Of a stretch of DNA of 33,966 nucleotides, positions 1 to 7,797 are shown one piece after another (the first letter of the stretch is position 1; each line of letters opens with the position of its first letter). A program made the position numbers and the translations under genes. The notes under the pieces are model-generated. The model did not search any database and had not been told where the DNA came from. It saw only the letters and a list, made by a program, of their open reading frames with translations. This DNA is from Edaphobacter sp. (lineage in GTDB: Bacteria > Acidobacteriota > Terriglobia > Terriglobales > Acidobacteriaceae): assembly GCA_025462755.1 (NCBI GenBank), contig JAOAPF010000277.1:1-33966 (forward strand), in the 5' to 3' direction.

Positions 1-2
1 TC

Positions 3-191
3 CAGACCGCCTTCACTTGGCCCGTTCTGGTGCTGCTCTTCTGTGTCTCTCTCATCCTCAGCTACGTCCGCCTCCGCCTCCGCTCTGTCATGGCCTCAAC
101 CCTCATCCATGTCAGCTACAACGCGACGATCTTCGCCTTCCTCTTCGTCGTCACTGGCGGCTTCCGTCACCTCGAAAAGATCACCCACTAA
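3..191 (+). CDS. CPBP-family intramembrane metalloprotease, C-terminal fragment
   Basis: The reading frame is open from the window edge and ends at TAA 189-191, giving 62 residues. A hydrophobic helix (WPVLVLLFCVSLILSYV) is followed by a basic turn, then S-x-x-x-x-x-L-I-H-V-S-Y-N, a second hydrophobic helix and a GGFRHLEK tail. The H-x-x-x-N arrangement at the start of a membrane helix is the last conserved motif of the CPBP (CAAX-protease/ABI) family, whose members are integral membrane metalloproteases or inactive relatives. The catalytic E-E-x-x-x-R motif would lie outside the window, so activity cannot be judged. The gene runs toward the DUF1080 gene (convergent). The family call is moderate because only the last third is visible. 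Confidence 0.6.
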   Translation, partial: QTAFTWPVLVLLFCVSLILSYVRLRLRSVMASTLIHVSYNATIFAFLFVVTGGFRHLEKITH

Positions 192-213
192 CCCTGTCCC
201 CGCCCCCAACCCG

Positions 214-250
214 TGTCATTCCAGGCGCAGCGAAGAACCTCCGCATTGGT
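214..250. repeat. Candidate dispersed intergenic repeat
   Basis: The short gap between two convergent genes holds a GTCATTCC..GCGCAGCGAAGAACCT..CCGCAT stretch. It resembles the GTCATyCTGAGCGnAGyGAAGnAyCT type of dispersed intergenic sequence common in Acidobacteria and Deltaproteobacteria genomes. A TTG/GTTG-rich run follows. The resemblance is from memory, and only one copy lies in this window. Confidence 0.3.
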
Positions 251-285
251 TGTTGCTGTTGTTGTGCTCTGGCGGGGCCTCCACC

Positions 286-1059
286 CTACTTCAGCGGATA
301 AAGCTTAATATCCCTGAAATAAACCTCCGCCCCCTCTGACTGGAACAAAATCTTCCCGCTCGAAGGCAAAGGATCGGTCCCCTCATTCACCAGCTTCCCA
401 TTGACATACTGCTTGACGTCGTTCCCCTGAGTCACCAACTCCAGCACATTCCACTCTCCATGGGGCTTCTCCACCTCTCCCACAGGATCGCGAAAGCCCA
501 CCACATTCTCTGAAGGCCCCTTGCCAAAGCGGTCGATCTTCATCGCCTTCCCCGCCGGCCCCGTCACCCGAGTGCCATCCTTGCCCGTCAGCGCCGCCCC
601 ATCTGTCATCCAGAAATCGCCTGTCCCGCCTTCCATAATCTGGAACTCAACCGACCGCGGCCACACCTTCTGCTCCCCCTGCACGTTATAGAGGATGCCG
701 CTATCGCGAGCCTTACCCTCGCGGGTTCCATACGTTCCCTCTCCCCACTTGAACTCAGCGCGCAGATAAAAATTCTGAAAGGCCTTCTTCGTGATGAGGT
801 AGCCAAACTCTTTACCCGAGACATGGATCACGCCACTCTCCACCTGAAACACATGCTCAGGATCGGAGTTCAGCCCCGTGCTCGTAAAGAAAGTGTCGAA
901 GCTCTTGAGATCCGAGCCGTCAAACAAGACGATCGCAGACTTATGGGCCGGTATCTTAGGCGACGCCGACTGTTCCAGCGCATTGACGCAGGCTGTCAGC
1001 ACGAGCATCGTCATCACCGTAGAAATAGCTCTTCCGCTAAGTTGCACATGCTCTCCCAA
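286..1059 (-). CDS. DUF1080 (3-keto-disaccharide hydrolase-type) lipoprotein
   Basis: This is a 257-residue protein. The N-terminus has a hydrophobic segment ending in V-L-T-A-C (Cys about residue 24), a good lipobox, so the mature protein is probably an outer-membrane or periplasmic lipoprotein. The rest matches the DUF1080 domain, a concanavalin-like jelly roll. It opens with V-L-F-D-G-S-D-L near residue 45, continues with F-x-L-R-A-E-F-K-W, then R-D-S-G-I-L-Y-N and V-E-F-Q-I-M-E-G-G-T-G-D-F, and ends with I-L-F-Q-S-E-G-A-E-V-Y-F-R-D-I. Family members include hydrolases of 3-keto-glycosides, and glycoside substrates are the best guess here. The longest frame begins with TTG at 1059. GTG or ATG codons about 15 residues further in, just before the lipobox helix, are equally possible starts. 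Domain call is firm; start is not. Confidence 0.8.
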   Translation of the reverse strand: MGEHVQLSGRAISTVMTMLVLTACVNALEQSASPKIPAHKSAIVLFDGSDLKSFDTFFTSTGLNSDPEHVFQVESGVIHVSGKEFGYLITKKAFQNFYLRAEFKWGEGTYGTREGKARDSGILYNVQGEQKVWPRSVEFQIMEGGTGDFWMTDGAALTGKDGTRVTGPAGKAMKIDRFGKGPSENVVGFRDPVGEVEKPHGEWNVLELVTQGNDVKQYVNGKLVNEGTDPLPSSGKILFQSEGAEVYFRDIKLYPLK

Positions 1060-1386
1060 ACTACGCAGTATTGAAAAGTCAATTTTAAACCAGAAACATC
1101 ACACCTCGGCGACTTTCTCCTCGTTCGTCTTGCACGGCTGCACTTGCTGAGGTCTGTCCCTCTTCACAATCGCCACACGATCGGGTGCACCATCATCGCG
1201 CACGGATACCGGCCCTAAGCTCCTCAAAATCGGCATTTAAGCGGAAAAATACCTTACAGGAGGGGCCGAGTGTCTGCCAACCGATTCCGTGCCTCAACTT
1301 GACCGAAAGTTGCGTGTCTCTGCCGTTTAGTCCACAATCGCCGGTGGCAGGTCAGACCAATTATTCCCGTTGCGAATCGATTGGTG
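1060..1386. other. Intergenic region between divergent DUF1080 and LamG genes
   Basis: About 330 bases with no credible gene. It must hold the promoters of both divergent neighbours. A TTGACC at about 1299 could be a -35 element, but no convincing -10 follows at the proper distance. Short plus-strand frames here have no coding character. Confidence 0.5.
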
Positions 1387-1418
1387 TCCTACCGAATTTC
1401 AATCGGCTCCAGGTAGGA
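1387..1418 (+). promoter_or_regulatory. Inverted repeat covering the Shine-Dalgarno sequence
   Basis: TCCTACC (1387-1393) and GGTAGGA (1412-1418) are perfect 7-base complements separated by 18 bases. The right arm is the ribosome binding site of the 1423 gene, four bases before its ATG. In the mRNA the stem would hide that site. A competing small stem (CCGA 1392-1395 with TCGG 1403-1406) lies inside the loop. Translational control is inference. Confidence 0.4.
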
Positions 1419-1422
1419 ACTA

Positions 1423-4400
1423 ATGCGCTGCTTCTCATCACTTCTGTCCCTATGTCTCATCACCGGCACAGTGTTTGCCGCGACCGAACCTTCGAAAGAG
1501 CCCGGACTCCTCTTCTACCTCTCCGGCGACCACGGATTCAACGCCGACTACGCCGCCGGGGCTAATCCGGTCCCCAACTTCCTGAAAGACGTCAAAATTG
1601 TTCCCGGCGGGGCGAAGGGCTCTTACCTGCAGTGCGGCGATAACCAGCTTCTCTCCTACTGGGCTCCGGGAAATATCTACTCCCAACGCGGAACGCTCTC
1701 GTTCGACTGGCGCGCTCGCGAACCGGTCGACGCAACCGAGTTTCCTGTATTTCGCGTCGGCTACGGTGATCACTCCAGCTGGGACATGGTCTGGCTCCGC
1801 ATCGATTATAACGGCCACGGCTTCGACGCCTTCGTCACCGACATCAATCTCGGACGAACCCGCGTCTCCTACACGATGCCGAACTTCCCCAAGCCGAACG
1901 AGTGGGTTCACCTCGCGCTGGCGTGGGATGAGACGGCCGGAATCCGCTTCTATGTAAACGGCAAACTCGCAGGAGAGAAGGCCGCGACTGGAATGTTCGA
2001 CGCCGCGCTCGACCAGTTCGGACCGCACTCACGCATCATCGCTCCCACAGGCGTCGAAAGCTCCTACAACTACGACCGCGGCGGCGACATCGACGAGCTG
2101 CGCATCTACGACCGCATGCTCTCCGACGACAATATCGCTTCGCTTGCCAAAGGTGAGACGCCGCAGTCGATCCCGCCACTTCAGCGCAACATCGCTCAGC
2201 CAGACTGGCAGAAGGAGTGGTGGTTCCACTACGGTTGGAACCGGCCCACCGACATCCCCGCGCCTTTGCCTGCCACTAACACAACCATCCGCAAGATCGA
2301 GATCCACGATGCCTACGACCTGAAACGCTGGTGGTGGAAGGGCACCGATGGTATCCGCGAGACCACCTGGCCCGGCGTCTACAACCGCTCCAGGCTGATC
2401 GGGCGCTTTGACTACTTCCAGCTTCCCGACTGGGACTGCTATGCGCTCTCCGGCAAATCCGTAACGTTCTACCTCCCACAGGAGCCGTGGAATCACCTCG
2501 AGATCCAAGGCGGAGCATGGGGTAATGTATCTCTTCTGACGCCCGGCGAAGGCAAACCCGGGGCGGTCGCCGATCCCGACCAACACGACACATCACCACA
2601 ACTCGCCAGCACCCTGTTCGAGCGCCCTGAGGGCCAGGAGCGCACCACCCACGAACTTAGCCAGCCCATTACCGGCGAGAAAGTGCGCTTCACCAACGTC
2701 AAGCAGGAGTGGCCCATTGGCGAGTTTTCCGCCTACTACGTACACCCCGGCGACGAGCCCGCGGGCATTGCCGTACTGCGCTACACCTTCACCAGCAAGA
2801 GCGCTCTCGAGAACCCTTCGCTGACCTCCCTCGCCACCTTTATTCACGGTCGCTTCCCGGCCGATGAGCGGGCCACGATGATCGCCATGCCTGCGGTGTC
2901 GACCGGCGGTGGACGCACGTCCATCGGACACAGCAAAGAGAGCGGAGACGCATCCGCCGCCACGCAAAACCTGCCGATCGTCCATCTGCTCGTGCCGGCG
3001 GACTACCGTGCTCTGCAGGCGGACGAGGGCCATGGCGCCTCCTACAGCTGGGAGAACATGCATGCCGGCCTCGACGGCATTGCCATCGACCTGCCGGCGC
3101 TGAACCTGAAGCCTACGCACGGCGATTGCATTCCCATGAACATCCAGATCAAAGACCCGATCTGGCCCATGCGCGACATGCTCGACTTCAGCTTCTCGGT
3201 CAAGCCCGGCGAGCCACACACTCTGTGGCTCGATACGCGCGACCGCATGCTGCCGAACGGCAAGAGTCTGTATCTGACCATCGCCTCGGCCAGCGGGGAG
3301 TTTGGCCCGGCCGCGCTCGAAGGCATGCATCTTCGGCTGATCTTCAAGCCGTGGAAGGATGCTTTGCCGGAACACGTGAGCGACCGCCTGACCCAGGTTC
3401 GCGACAACTACGCCAATCTCGTGGAGGAGTCGGTGAACTCGCGGAAGCTGAACATCTTCAACCGGGTCGATGCCGACATGACGGACCTGCTGCGCGTCGA
3501 TCCCGACAACGATCTCGGCCGCAAGTACTGGAACGAGATGAATCACGAACAGATCAAGCCTCCGTTTGCGCTGCCGAAGGCTCCGGCGGGCGTGCCGGAG
3601 TGGGCGTTCCTGCAGACGACGGACCTGGGCTACCTCGATCGTCTGATCAACTGGTATATCGACAACCGGCAGATCTCCGATGGCGAGTTCGGCGGGGGAT
3701 TGTCAGACGACAGCGATTTCCTGAACTGGTGGCCAGGACTTGCGTTTATGGGCGCGGACCATGACAAGCTGAAGCACTCGCTGCTGCGGACGCTGGACGC
3801 GATGTATGCGACGAACATGTTCACCAACGGTCTTGCTACGGCTCAGTACGACGAACTGCATAGCTACGAGGACGGCATCAATGTGCTCGGACAGGCGATG
3901 ATGATCGACTTCGGCAGCCCGAAGCAGATTGAGCGGGCGATGGAGACCTCGCGGCGCCTTGAATGGCTGACGGGCATCAACGTCGCGGGTCAACGGCAGG
4001 TGCGCTCATCGTATTACAGCGGCACGAAGATGGCCGACAGCGGCGTCTGGGGCTGGGGCAAAGGGCGATCCTACATGGTCTTCCACCCGGCGCTGCAGCT
4101 TGTGCTCTATAACGGGATGCCTGAGACGCGCAAGATGGTCACGGAGATCGCGGATGGCTTCCTTGCGCATCGGCATCTCGATGCGAACGGGAAGTACGGA
4201 ATGCATTATGCGGTCAACTTCCATACGAATGAGGACCTGTCGGATGGAAATACTCCGTGGTTTATGTTGTGGGCTGCTTATCGATGGACGGGCGACAGGA
4301 AGTACCTTGTTCCGTTCGGTGACAATCCTCCGGATTCGCTGCGGCTGATCAACTCCGATGCGCTCGACATGCTGAACGTGCGCGATACGTGGGGCAAACA

Positions 4401-5298
4401 ACTGTTGCAGACGGCTGCTCCTGATCGGCGTACCGATTCGGGCACCGCGAGCGAGACGAACCTGCATCTTGCGTGGCAGCTTACGGGCGATACGAAGAAT
4501 CTCGACAAGCTTTATGCTTCGCAGATCGAGACCGCGGTCGATCGTCAGTTCATCAACACGGAAGGAAGCCTGTGGATCGATCGCGTTTATTTCAACAACG
4601 GTGAACTCCAGCGGGCCCGACTGGGCGGCGTGGCGCTGATGCGCAATTATGTTTATCCGGGCAATGTCGTGAGCTGGAAGTTCGATGCGCCGGCGACTGG
4701 GCAGAGCGTCGGCATCCTGGTGCCTGAGGGGACGCCGGACCACATCAAGATCATCGCGTACAACCTTGATCCGGTTGCGGTGAAGGCGAAGATGACCGGC
4801 TGGGAGATCGATCCGGGAAAGTGGGAGATTACGCAGGGCGTACAGGGTTCGTCTGCAGATGCTCCTCTGCGCGATGTCAGCACGCGGACGGAGGAGTTTG
4901 AGCGGAGTCGCGATGTTGAAGTTACTTTTCCGCCGCACGCCACGACGGTCATTGAGTTGAAGCTGGTTACGAAGGGGGTTCCGTACTGGTCGCGTCCTGA
5001 TCTGGGGATCGGCGAGGACGACGTCAAGGTTGAGCACGGTCGCATGAAGGTGATCGTCCATAGCCTTGGTTCGGTGCCCGCGGCTGCTTCAAAGATTGTG
5101 CTTCGCGACAAGGCGGGGAAGGTGCTGGCCACGGCCGCGGTTCCTGCGCTCAAAGCTCCAATCGACCTGTACCCGAAGACGGTGGCGGTTGAGCTCCCAC
5201 TGCCGAAGGGGGTGGATTGGAAGGGCGGGAGTGTGACGGTCGAATCGAGTGGCGAGGTTCCGGAGATTACGCGGGTGAACAATCGCGTGCCGTTGTAA
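1423..5298 (+). CDS. Large exported LamG-domain protein with probable alpha/alpha-barrel core
   Basis: The protein has 1291 residues. Residues 1-19 form a Sec signal peptide ending V-F-A-A. Residues about 25-245 look like a LamG/concanavalin-like sandwich: G-T-L-S-F-D-W-R-A, E-W-V-H-L-A-L-A-W-D, I-R-F-Y-V-N-G-K-L and D-I-D-E-L-R-I-Y-D-R are the typical strands. A middle beta-rich part (about 260-650) is followed by a helical region (about 730-1060) with W-W-P-G-L, H-S-Y-E-D-G, W-G-W-G-K-G-R-S-Y and N-T-P-W-F-M-L-W-A-A-Y-R, which reads like an (alpha/alpha) toroid of a glycan-active enzyme. The C-terminal 200 residues are beta-sandwich-like. I cannot assign a glycoside hydrolase or polysaccharide lyase family, nor name catalytic residues. 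ATG 1423 is chosen because GGTAGGA precedes it and the signal peptide starts there. It is monocistronic and convergent with pyrE. Confidence 0.75.
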   Translation: MRCFSSLLSLCLITGTVFAATEPSKEPGLLFYLSGDHGFNADYAAGANPVPNFLKDVKIVPGGAKGSYLQCGDNQLLSYWAPGNIYSQRGTLSFDWRAREPVDATEFPVFRVGYGDHSSWDMVWLRIDYNGHGFDAFVTDINLGRTRVSYTMPNFPKPNEWVHLALAWDETAGIRFYVNGKLAGEKAATGMFDAALDQFGPHSRIIAPTGVESSYNYDRGGDIDELRIYDRMLSDDNIASLAKGETPQSIPPLQRNIAQPDWQKEWWFHYGWNRPTDIPAPLPATNTTIRKIEIHDAYDLKRWWWKGTDGIRETTWPGVYNRSRLIGRFDYFQLPDWDCYALSGKSVTFYLPQEPWNHLEIQGGAWGNVSLLTPGEGKPGAVADPDQHDTSPQLASTLFERPEGQERTTHELSQPITGEKVRFTNVKQEWPIGEFSAYYVHPGDEPAGIAVLRYTFTSKSALENPSLTSLATFIHGRFPADERATMIAMPAVSTGGGRTSIGHSKESGDASAATQNLPIVHLLVPADYRALQADEGHGASYSWENMHAGLDGIAIDLPALNLKPTHGDCIPMNIQIKDPIWPMRDMLDFSFSVKPGEPHTLWLDTRDRMLPNGKSLYLTIASASGEFGPAALEGMHLRLIFKPWKDALPEHVSDRLTQVRDNYANLVEESVNSRKLNIFNRVDADMTDLLRVDPDNDLGRKYWNEMNHEQIKPPFALPKAPAGVPEWAFLQTTDLGYLDRLINWYIDNRQISDGEFGGGLSDDSDFLNWWPGLAFMGADHDKLKHSLLRTLDAMYATNMFTNGLATAQYDELHSYEDGINVLGQAMMIDFGSPKQIERAMETSRRLEWLTGINVAGQRQVRSSYYSGTKMADSGVWGWGKGRSYMVFHPALQLVLYNGMPETRKMVTEIADGFLAHRHLDANGKYGMHYAVNFHTNEDLSDGNTPWFMLWAAYRWTGDRKYLVPFGDNPPDSLRLINSDALDMLNVRDTWGKQLLQTAAPDRRTDSGTASETNLHLAWQLTGDTKNLDKLYASQIETAVDRQFINTEGSLWIDRVYFNNGELQRARLGGVALMRNYVYPGNVVSWKFDAPATGQSVGILVPEGTPDHIKIIAYNLDPVAVKAKMTGWEIDPGKWEITQGVQGSSADAPLRDVSTRTEEFERSRDVEVTFPPHATTVIELKLVTKGVPYWSRPDLGIGEDDVKVEHGRMKVIVHSLGSVPAAASKIVLRDKAGKVLATAAVPALKAPIDLYPKTVAVELPLPKGVDWKGGSVTVESSGEVPEITRVNNRVPL

Positions 5299-5315
5299 GG
5301 CGTGGTGGTTACGCC
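5299..5315 (+). terminator. Short stem-loop after the LamG gene
   Basis: GGCGT-GGTGGTT-ACGCC begins one base after the stop codon and lies in the 25-base gap between convergent genes. There is no strong T-run (CATCTGGGTTACTTCTT follows), so its role as a terminator is doubtful. Confidence 0.3.
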
Positions 5316-5323
5316 CATCTGGG

Positions 5324-5983
5324 TTACTTCTTAGGAATGCCGGCGGCGAGGTGGGCGGCGCGGACCTCGGTGGCGGTGAAGACGGAGAGGAAGGGGGCGC
5401 CGTTCAAGGCGGCTTCGATCTTTTCGCGGCCGCCCTGTTCGCGGTCGACGAGGCACAGGACGCCGGCGACCGTCATGCCGGCCTCGCGAGCGGCTTCGAT
5501 GGCGGTGATGGTGCTGCCTCCGGTGGTGCAGACGTCGTCGACGATGACGACGCGGGCGCCGGGCTGGAGGAAGCCTTCGATTTTGCGGCCGGTGCCGTGG
5601 GCCTTTTCCGCTTTGCGGACGAGGAAGCCATGGATCAGGGTGGGGGCGAGCCCGGGGTCTTCGTCGCCGAGTTCGAGGGTGTGGGACAGTTCAAGGATCT
5701 CGTTGTGGTCGGCGAGGGCCCAGGCACTGGCGGAGGCGGTGTTGGAGACCAGGGGGTCGGCACCCATGGTGAGGCCGCCTACGGCTTCGACGCGCGGAAT
5801 GTGCTTCTGAATCAAGTCGTAGAGGACGAGGCCGGAGAGGCGGCCGCCCTCGGCGTGGAGGGTAGTGATGCGGCAGTCGATGTAGTAGTCAGACTTCTTG
5901 CCGCTGGCGAGGGTGAAGTCGCCGAGCTTGAAGGAGAGAGTCGCGATGAGATTGAGGAGAGCGGTCCTGTTGTCAGTGGGCAT
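5324..5983 (-). CDS. pyrE: Orotate phosphoribosyltransferase
   Basis: This cytoplasmic enzyme joins orotate to PRPP to make orotidine 5'-phosphate, the fifth step of de novo pyrimidine synthesis. The 219-residue sequence shows F-x-L-x-S-G-K-K-S-D-Y-Y-I-D near residue 22 (the orotate-site start), V-G-G-L-T-M-G-A-D-P in the middle, and the PRPP-binding motif V-V-I-V-D-D-V-C-T-T-G-G-S-T with acidic pair D149-D150. Between the central strand and the F-L-V-R-K-A-E-K-x-H-G-T loop there is about 20 residues more than in the enterobacterial enzyme (residues 94-116, acidic). The ATG has no strong ribosome binding site. A stem-loop lies about 80 bases upstream. No other pyrimidine gene is adjacent. Confidence 0.93.
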   Translation of the reverse strand: MPTDNRTALLNLIATLSFKLGDFTLASGKKSDYYIDCRITTLHAEGGRLSGLVLYDLIQKHIPRVEAVGGLTMGADPLVSNTASASAWALADHNEILELSHTLELGDEDPGLAPTLIHGFLVRKAEKAHGTGRKIEGFLQPGARVVIVDDVCTTGGSTITAIEAAREAGMTVAGVLCLVDREQGGREKIEAALNGAPFLSVFTATEVRAAHLAAGIPKK

Positions 5984-6059
5984 GATCTTATCGGATATCT
6001 TACGGGTACCGTACTTCCTTACAAACGAAAGTTGTGTACTTCAATCTCTCCTTACCAGC

Positions 6060-6091
6060 AAAAGCCCCAAGGAACGCGTCCCGGGGCTCTT
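6060..6091 (-). terminator. Rho-independent terminator or attenuator upstream of pyrE
   Basis: Read on the minus strand, AGCCCC and GGGGCT enclose a GGA/TCC inner pair and are followed by TTTTGCT. This is a normal intrinsic terminator shape. It sits 120 bases after the end of the 6214-7284 gene and about 80 bases before the pyrE start, so it either ends the upstream transcript or attenuates pyrE. No pyrimidine-dependent antiterminator partner is evident. Confidence 0.6.
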
Positions 6092-6213
6092 GTCTGATTC
6101 ACTACATCCAGTATAGCGGCTTGGAGTTGGCTGATACGCCGCGTGAATATCGTGGGTAAGCAATCGGTTAAGTGGTTGGGGGGCGGGCAAGCGTCTTGCG
6201 GTCCTTGCCGATT

Positions 6214-7284
6214 TTAGTAGACGATGCTGTTCGGGCCAACGGTACGGCGGTCGGGATCGCGGTAGTAAGGGGCGCGAAAACGAGCAACGTTCGCGGCGCT
6301 CTTTCCCGGTGTTGAAAGCGAGGACGCCAGCAGGAGCCACTTGTTCCTGGTGCCATGCCTTACGCGGGAGAGGATGAAGCGGTCGATTGCGTCCTCTCCC
6401 ACATTCCAGGCCAGTCCACCAATCGGTGTGAAGAAGAAATCCTGCATGCCGGTCTCGTTCGTGTAGACGCCGTCGCGGGTCCGGATGTAGTAGTTGATCC
6501 CGGTGTTGCCGACGGAGGCTTCGCTCGCGGGTCCGATCTTCCACTGCGCGCTGTATGCGGCCGAGTACGCCATGGCGCGGAGCCGGCCCATCCAGTATCT
6601 CCGCGAGTTCTCATACATGAGGGCACGCTGTTTCGGATCGTTCTGTTCGTAGATGCTGCTGGTCACCGCGCCCATCATGGGATGGCCGATGTAGTCGACA
6701 CCGAACGGGTCGTCATCCTTCCACCGCGACCAGCGATAGTGCTCCACGCAATACTGATACTTTGCCCAGAAATCTCCGTGGGTTAGCTGATTGCGCGTGT
6801 CGCTGTCCATGGCGATGTTGCCGGCGTGTTGGGCGGAGAGAAAAATAAATGATTCGCCCAGCAGCCGCGACCAACTGACTCTACAGGGTTTCCCGTGAAG
6901 TCTGCCCTCTTCGCAGGCGGTGTTGCGCTCGGCTTCACCTAGGACCTTTTCCTCTCGACTGAGTCTGGCGGCAGGTGGACGAACCACTCCAACGGCGCCA
7001 GCTTCGGTTGTGCCATCAACGGTCGCGTCGCTACGCGAGAAGCTGGGCAAAGGCGCATCGACCAAAGAAACGGGCACAGGATCGACCGGTAGCCGTGCTG
7101 GATTCGCACCCGCGAAAGCCGTGGTCGTCGGCTGATCGGTCGTTGGCTGATGGATCGAACTCTCCCGGAGTTGCTGCGCACCTGCATGGAGCGAGAAAGC
7201 CAGAGACATCAAGGCCGCGTGCGACGCAAACAGGCAGAGGAGGAAAATCGAAGGGCCCGGTGTGCCTGATGGCTTCCTGTTCAT
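6214..7284 (-). CDS. Exported protein resembling DUF3943
   Basis: The protein has 356 residues. A hydrophobic stretch (residues about 13-35) ending A-G-A-Q is a Sec signal peptide, and residues 37-120 are a low-complexity Pro/Thr/Ala linker. The C-terminal two thirds contain W-K-D-D-D-P-F-G-V-D-Y-I-G-H-P-M-M-G-A, close to the W-x-D-D-x-F-x-x-N-Y-x-G-H-P-x-x-G motif I associate with DUF3943, followed by Y-x-N-S-R-R-Y-W. The protein ends with W-N-V-G-E-D-A-I-D-R-F-I and a basic tail. Function is unknown; an envelope or outer-membrane location is likely. A GGAG lies about 15 bases before the ATG, which is far. No partner gene is adjacent. The DUF3943 link rests on one motif and memory. Confidence 0.6.
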   Translation of the reverse strand: MNRKPSGTPGPSIFLLCLFASHAALMSLAFSLHAGAQQLRESSIHQPTTDQPTTTAFAGANPARLPVDPVPVSLVDAPLPSFSRSDATVDGTTEAGAVGVVRPPAARLSREEKVLGEAERNTACEEGRLHGKPCRVSWSRLLGESFIFLSAQHAGNIAMDSDTRNQLTHGDFWAKYQYCVEHYRWSRWKDDDPFGVDYIGHPMMGAVTSSIYEQNDPKQRALMYENSRRYWMGRLRAMAYSAAYSAQWKIGPASEASVGNTGINYYIRTRDGVYTNETGMQDFFFTPIGGLAWNVGEDAIDRFILSRVRHGTRNKWLLLASSLSTPGKSAANVARFRAPYYRDPDRRTVGPNSIVY

Positions 7285-7797
7285 AAAGTTAAAGCGCTGC
7301 TCCGTGTTCGAACGAGAACGTCATCAGCAGACCATCAACCACATCAGGCAGCAATGCCACCCAAGTGGTAGCTAACCTATCGGGCATTGAGAGCCCCAAT
7401 CTTCTCCTTTCCCCTCAGATTGAAAAATTGAAGAAGAGGCCGGAATCCGGCACAGTGAACGAAAGGCCCGAGATTCGTCGCGAAGCCCAAACTGTCTAAA
7501 TCTCGGTGAGTCGACCTGCAGTGCCTAATCCCCGGCAAACGACGCAAAGCTTTCAGGCAAGCCGCACCGCTCCTGAACCCACCCAAAGCTTGACAGTATC
7601 ACCCCAAAAAATGCGGGGGTATCGCCCACCGACCCTCTACCCTGCGAAACCCCAACTCATAAGGCCACAGCCCAAAGTACCAAGCTAAAGTCTCTCGTTC
7701 GAAGACTTTGTACACTTTTGGGGGGGAGGGGGGGGCATTGCCTCACACCGCGTCCCGCACCATCGCGCGACGGTTTAACGAGCCTGTGAGACCAGGA
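7285..7797. other. Intergenic region between the DUF3943-like gene and korB
   Basis: About 510 bases with only short, unconvincing frames in both directions. It should contain the promoter of the minus-strand gene starting at 7284 and the end of the korAB transcript. Its right half is the repeat-like block described separately. I see no RNA gene. Confidence 0.5.
7603..7735 (+). repeat. Candidate dispersed element with hairpin and G-tract
   Basis: The block begins with CCCCAAAAAATGCGGGGG. It then runs through a C-rich stretch to AAAGTC-TCTCGTTCGAA-GACTTT (about 7687-7709), a perfect 6-base stem, then TGTACACTTTT, and ends in a tract of 7 G, one A and 8 G (7720-7735). The combination of an AAAGTCT..AGACTTT hairpin followed by a GGGGGGAGGGG run is one I associate with repeated intergenic sequences in Terriglobia. 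Only one copy is in this window. Confidence 0.4.

Noticed and set aside
2593-5061. Two long minus-strand frames opposite the LamG gene
   Set aside because: They are in GC-rich antisense register with compositionally odd products and no binding sites. The plus-strand gene has a signal peptide and domain structure.
5351-6097. 248-codon plus-strand frame opposite pyrE
   Set aside because: Gly/Glu/Asp/Val-rich antisense product; pyrE on the other strand is certain.
7506-7688. 60-codon plus-strand frame in the korB-DUF3943 gap
   Set aside because: No ribosome binding site or similarity, and it overlaps the repeat-like block.
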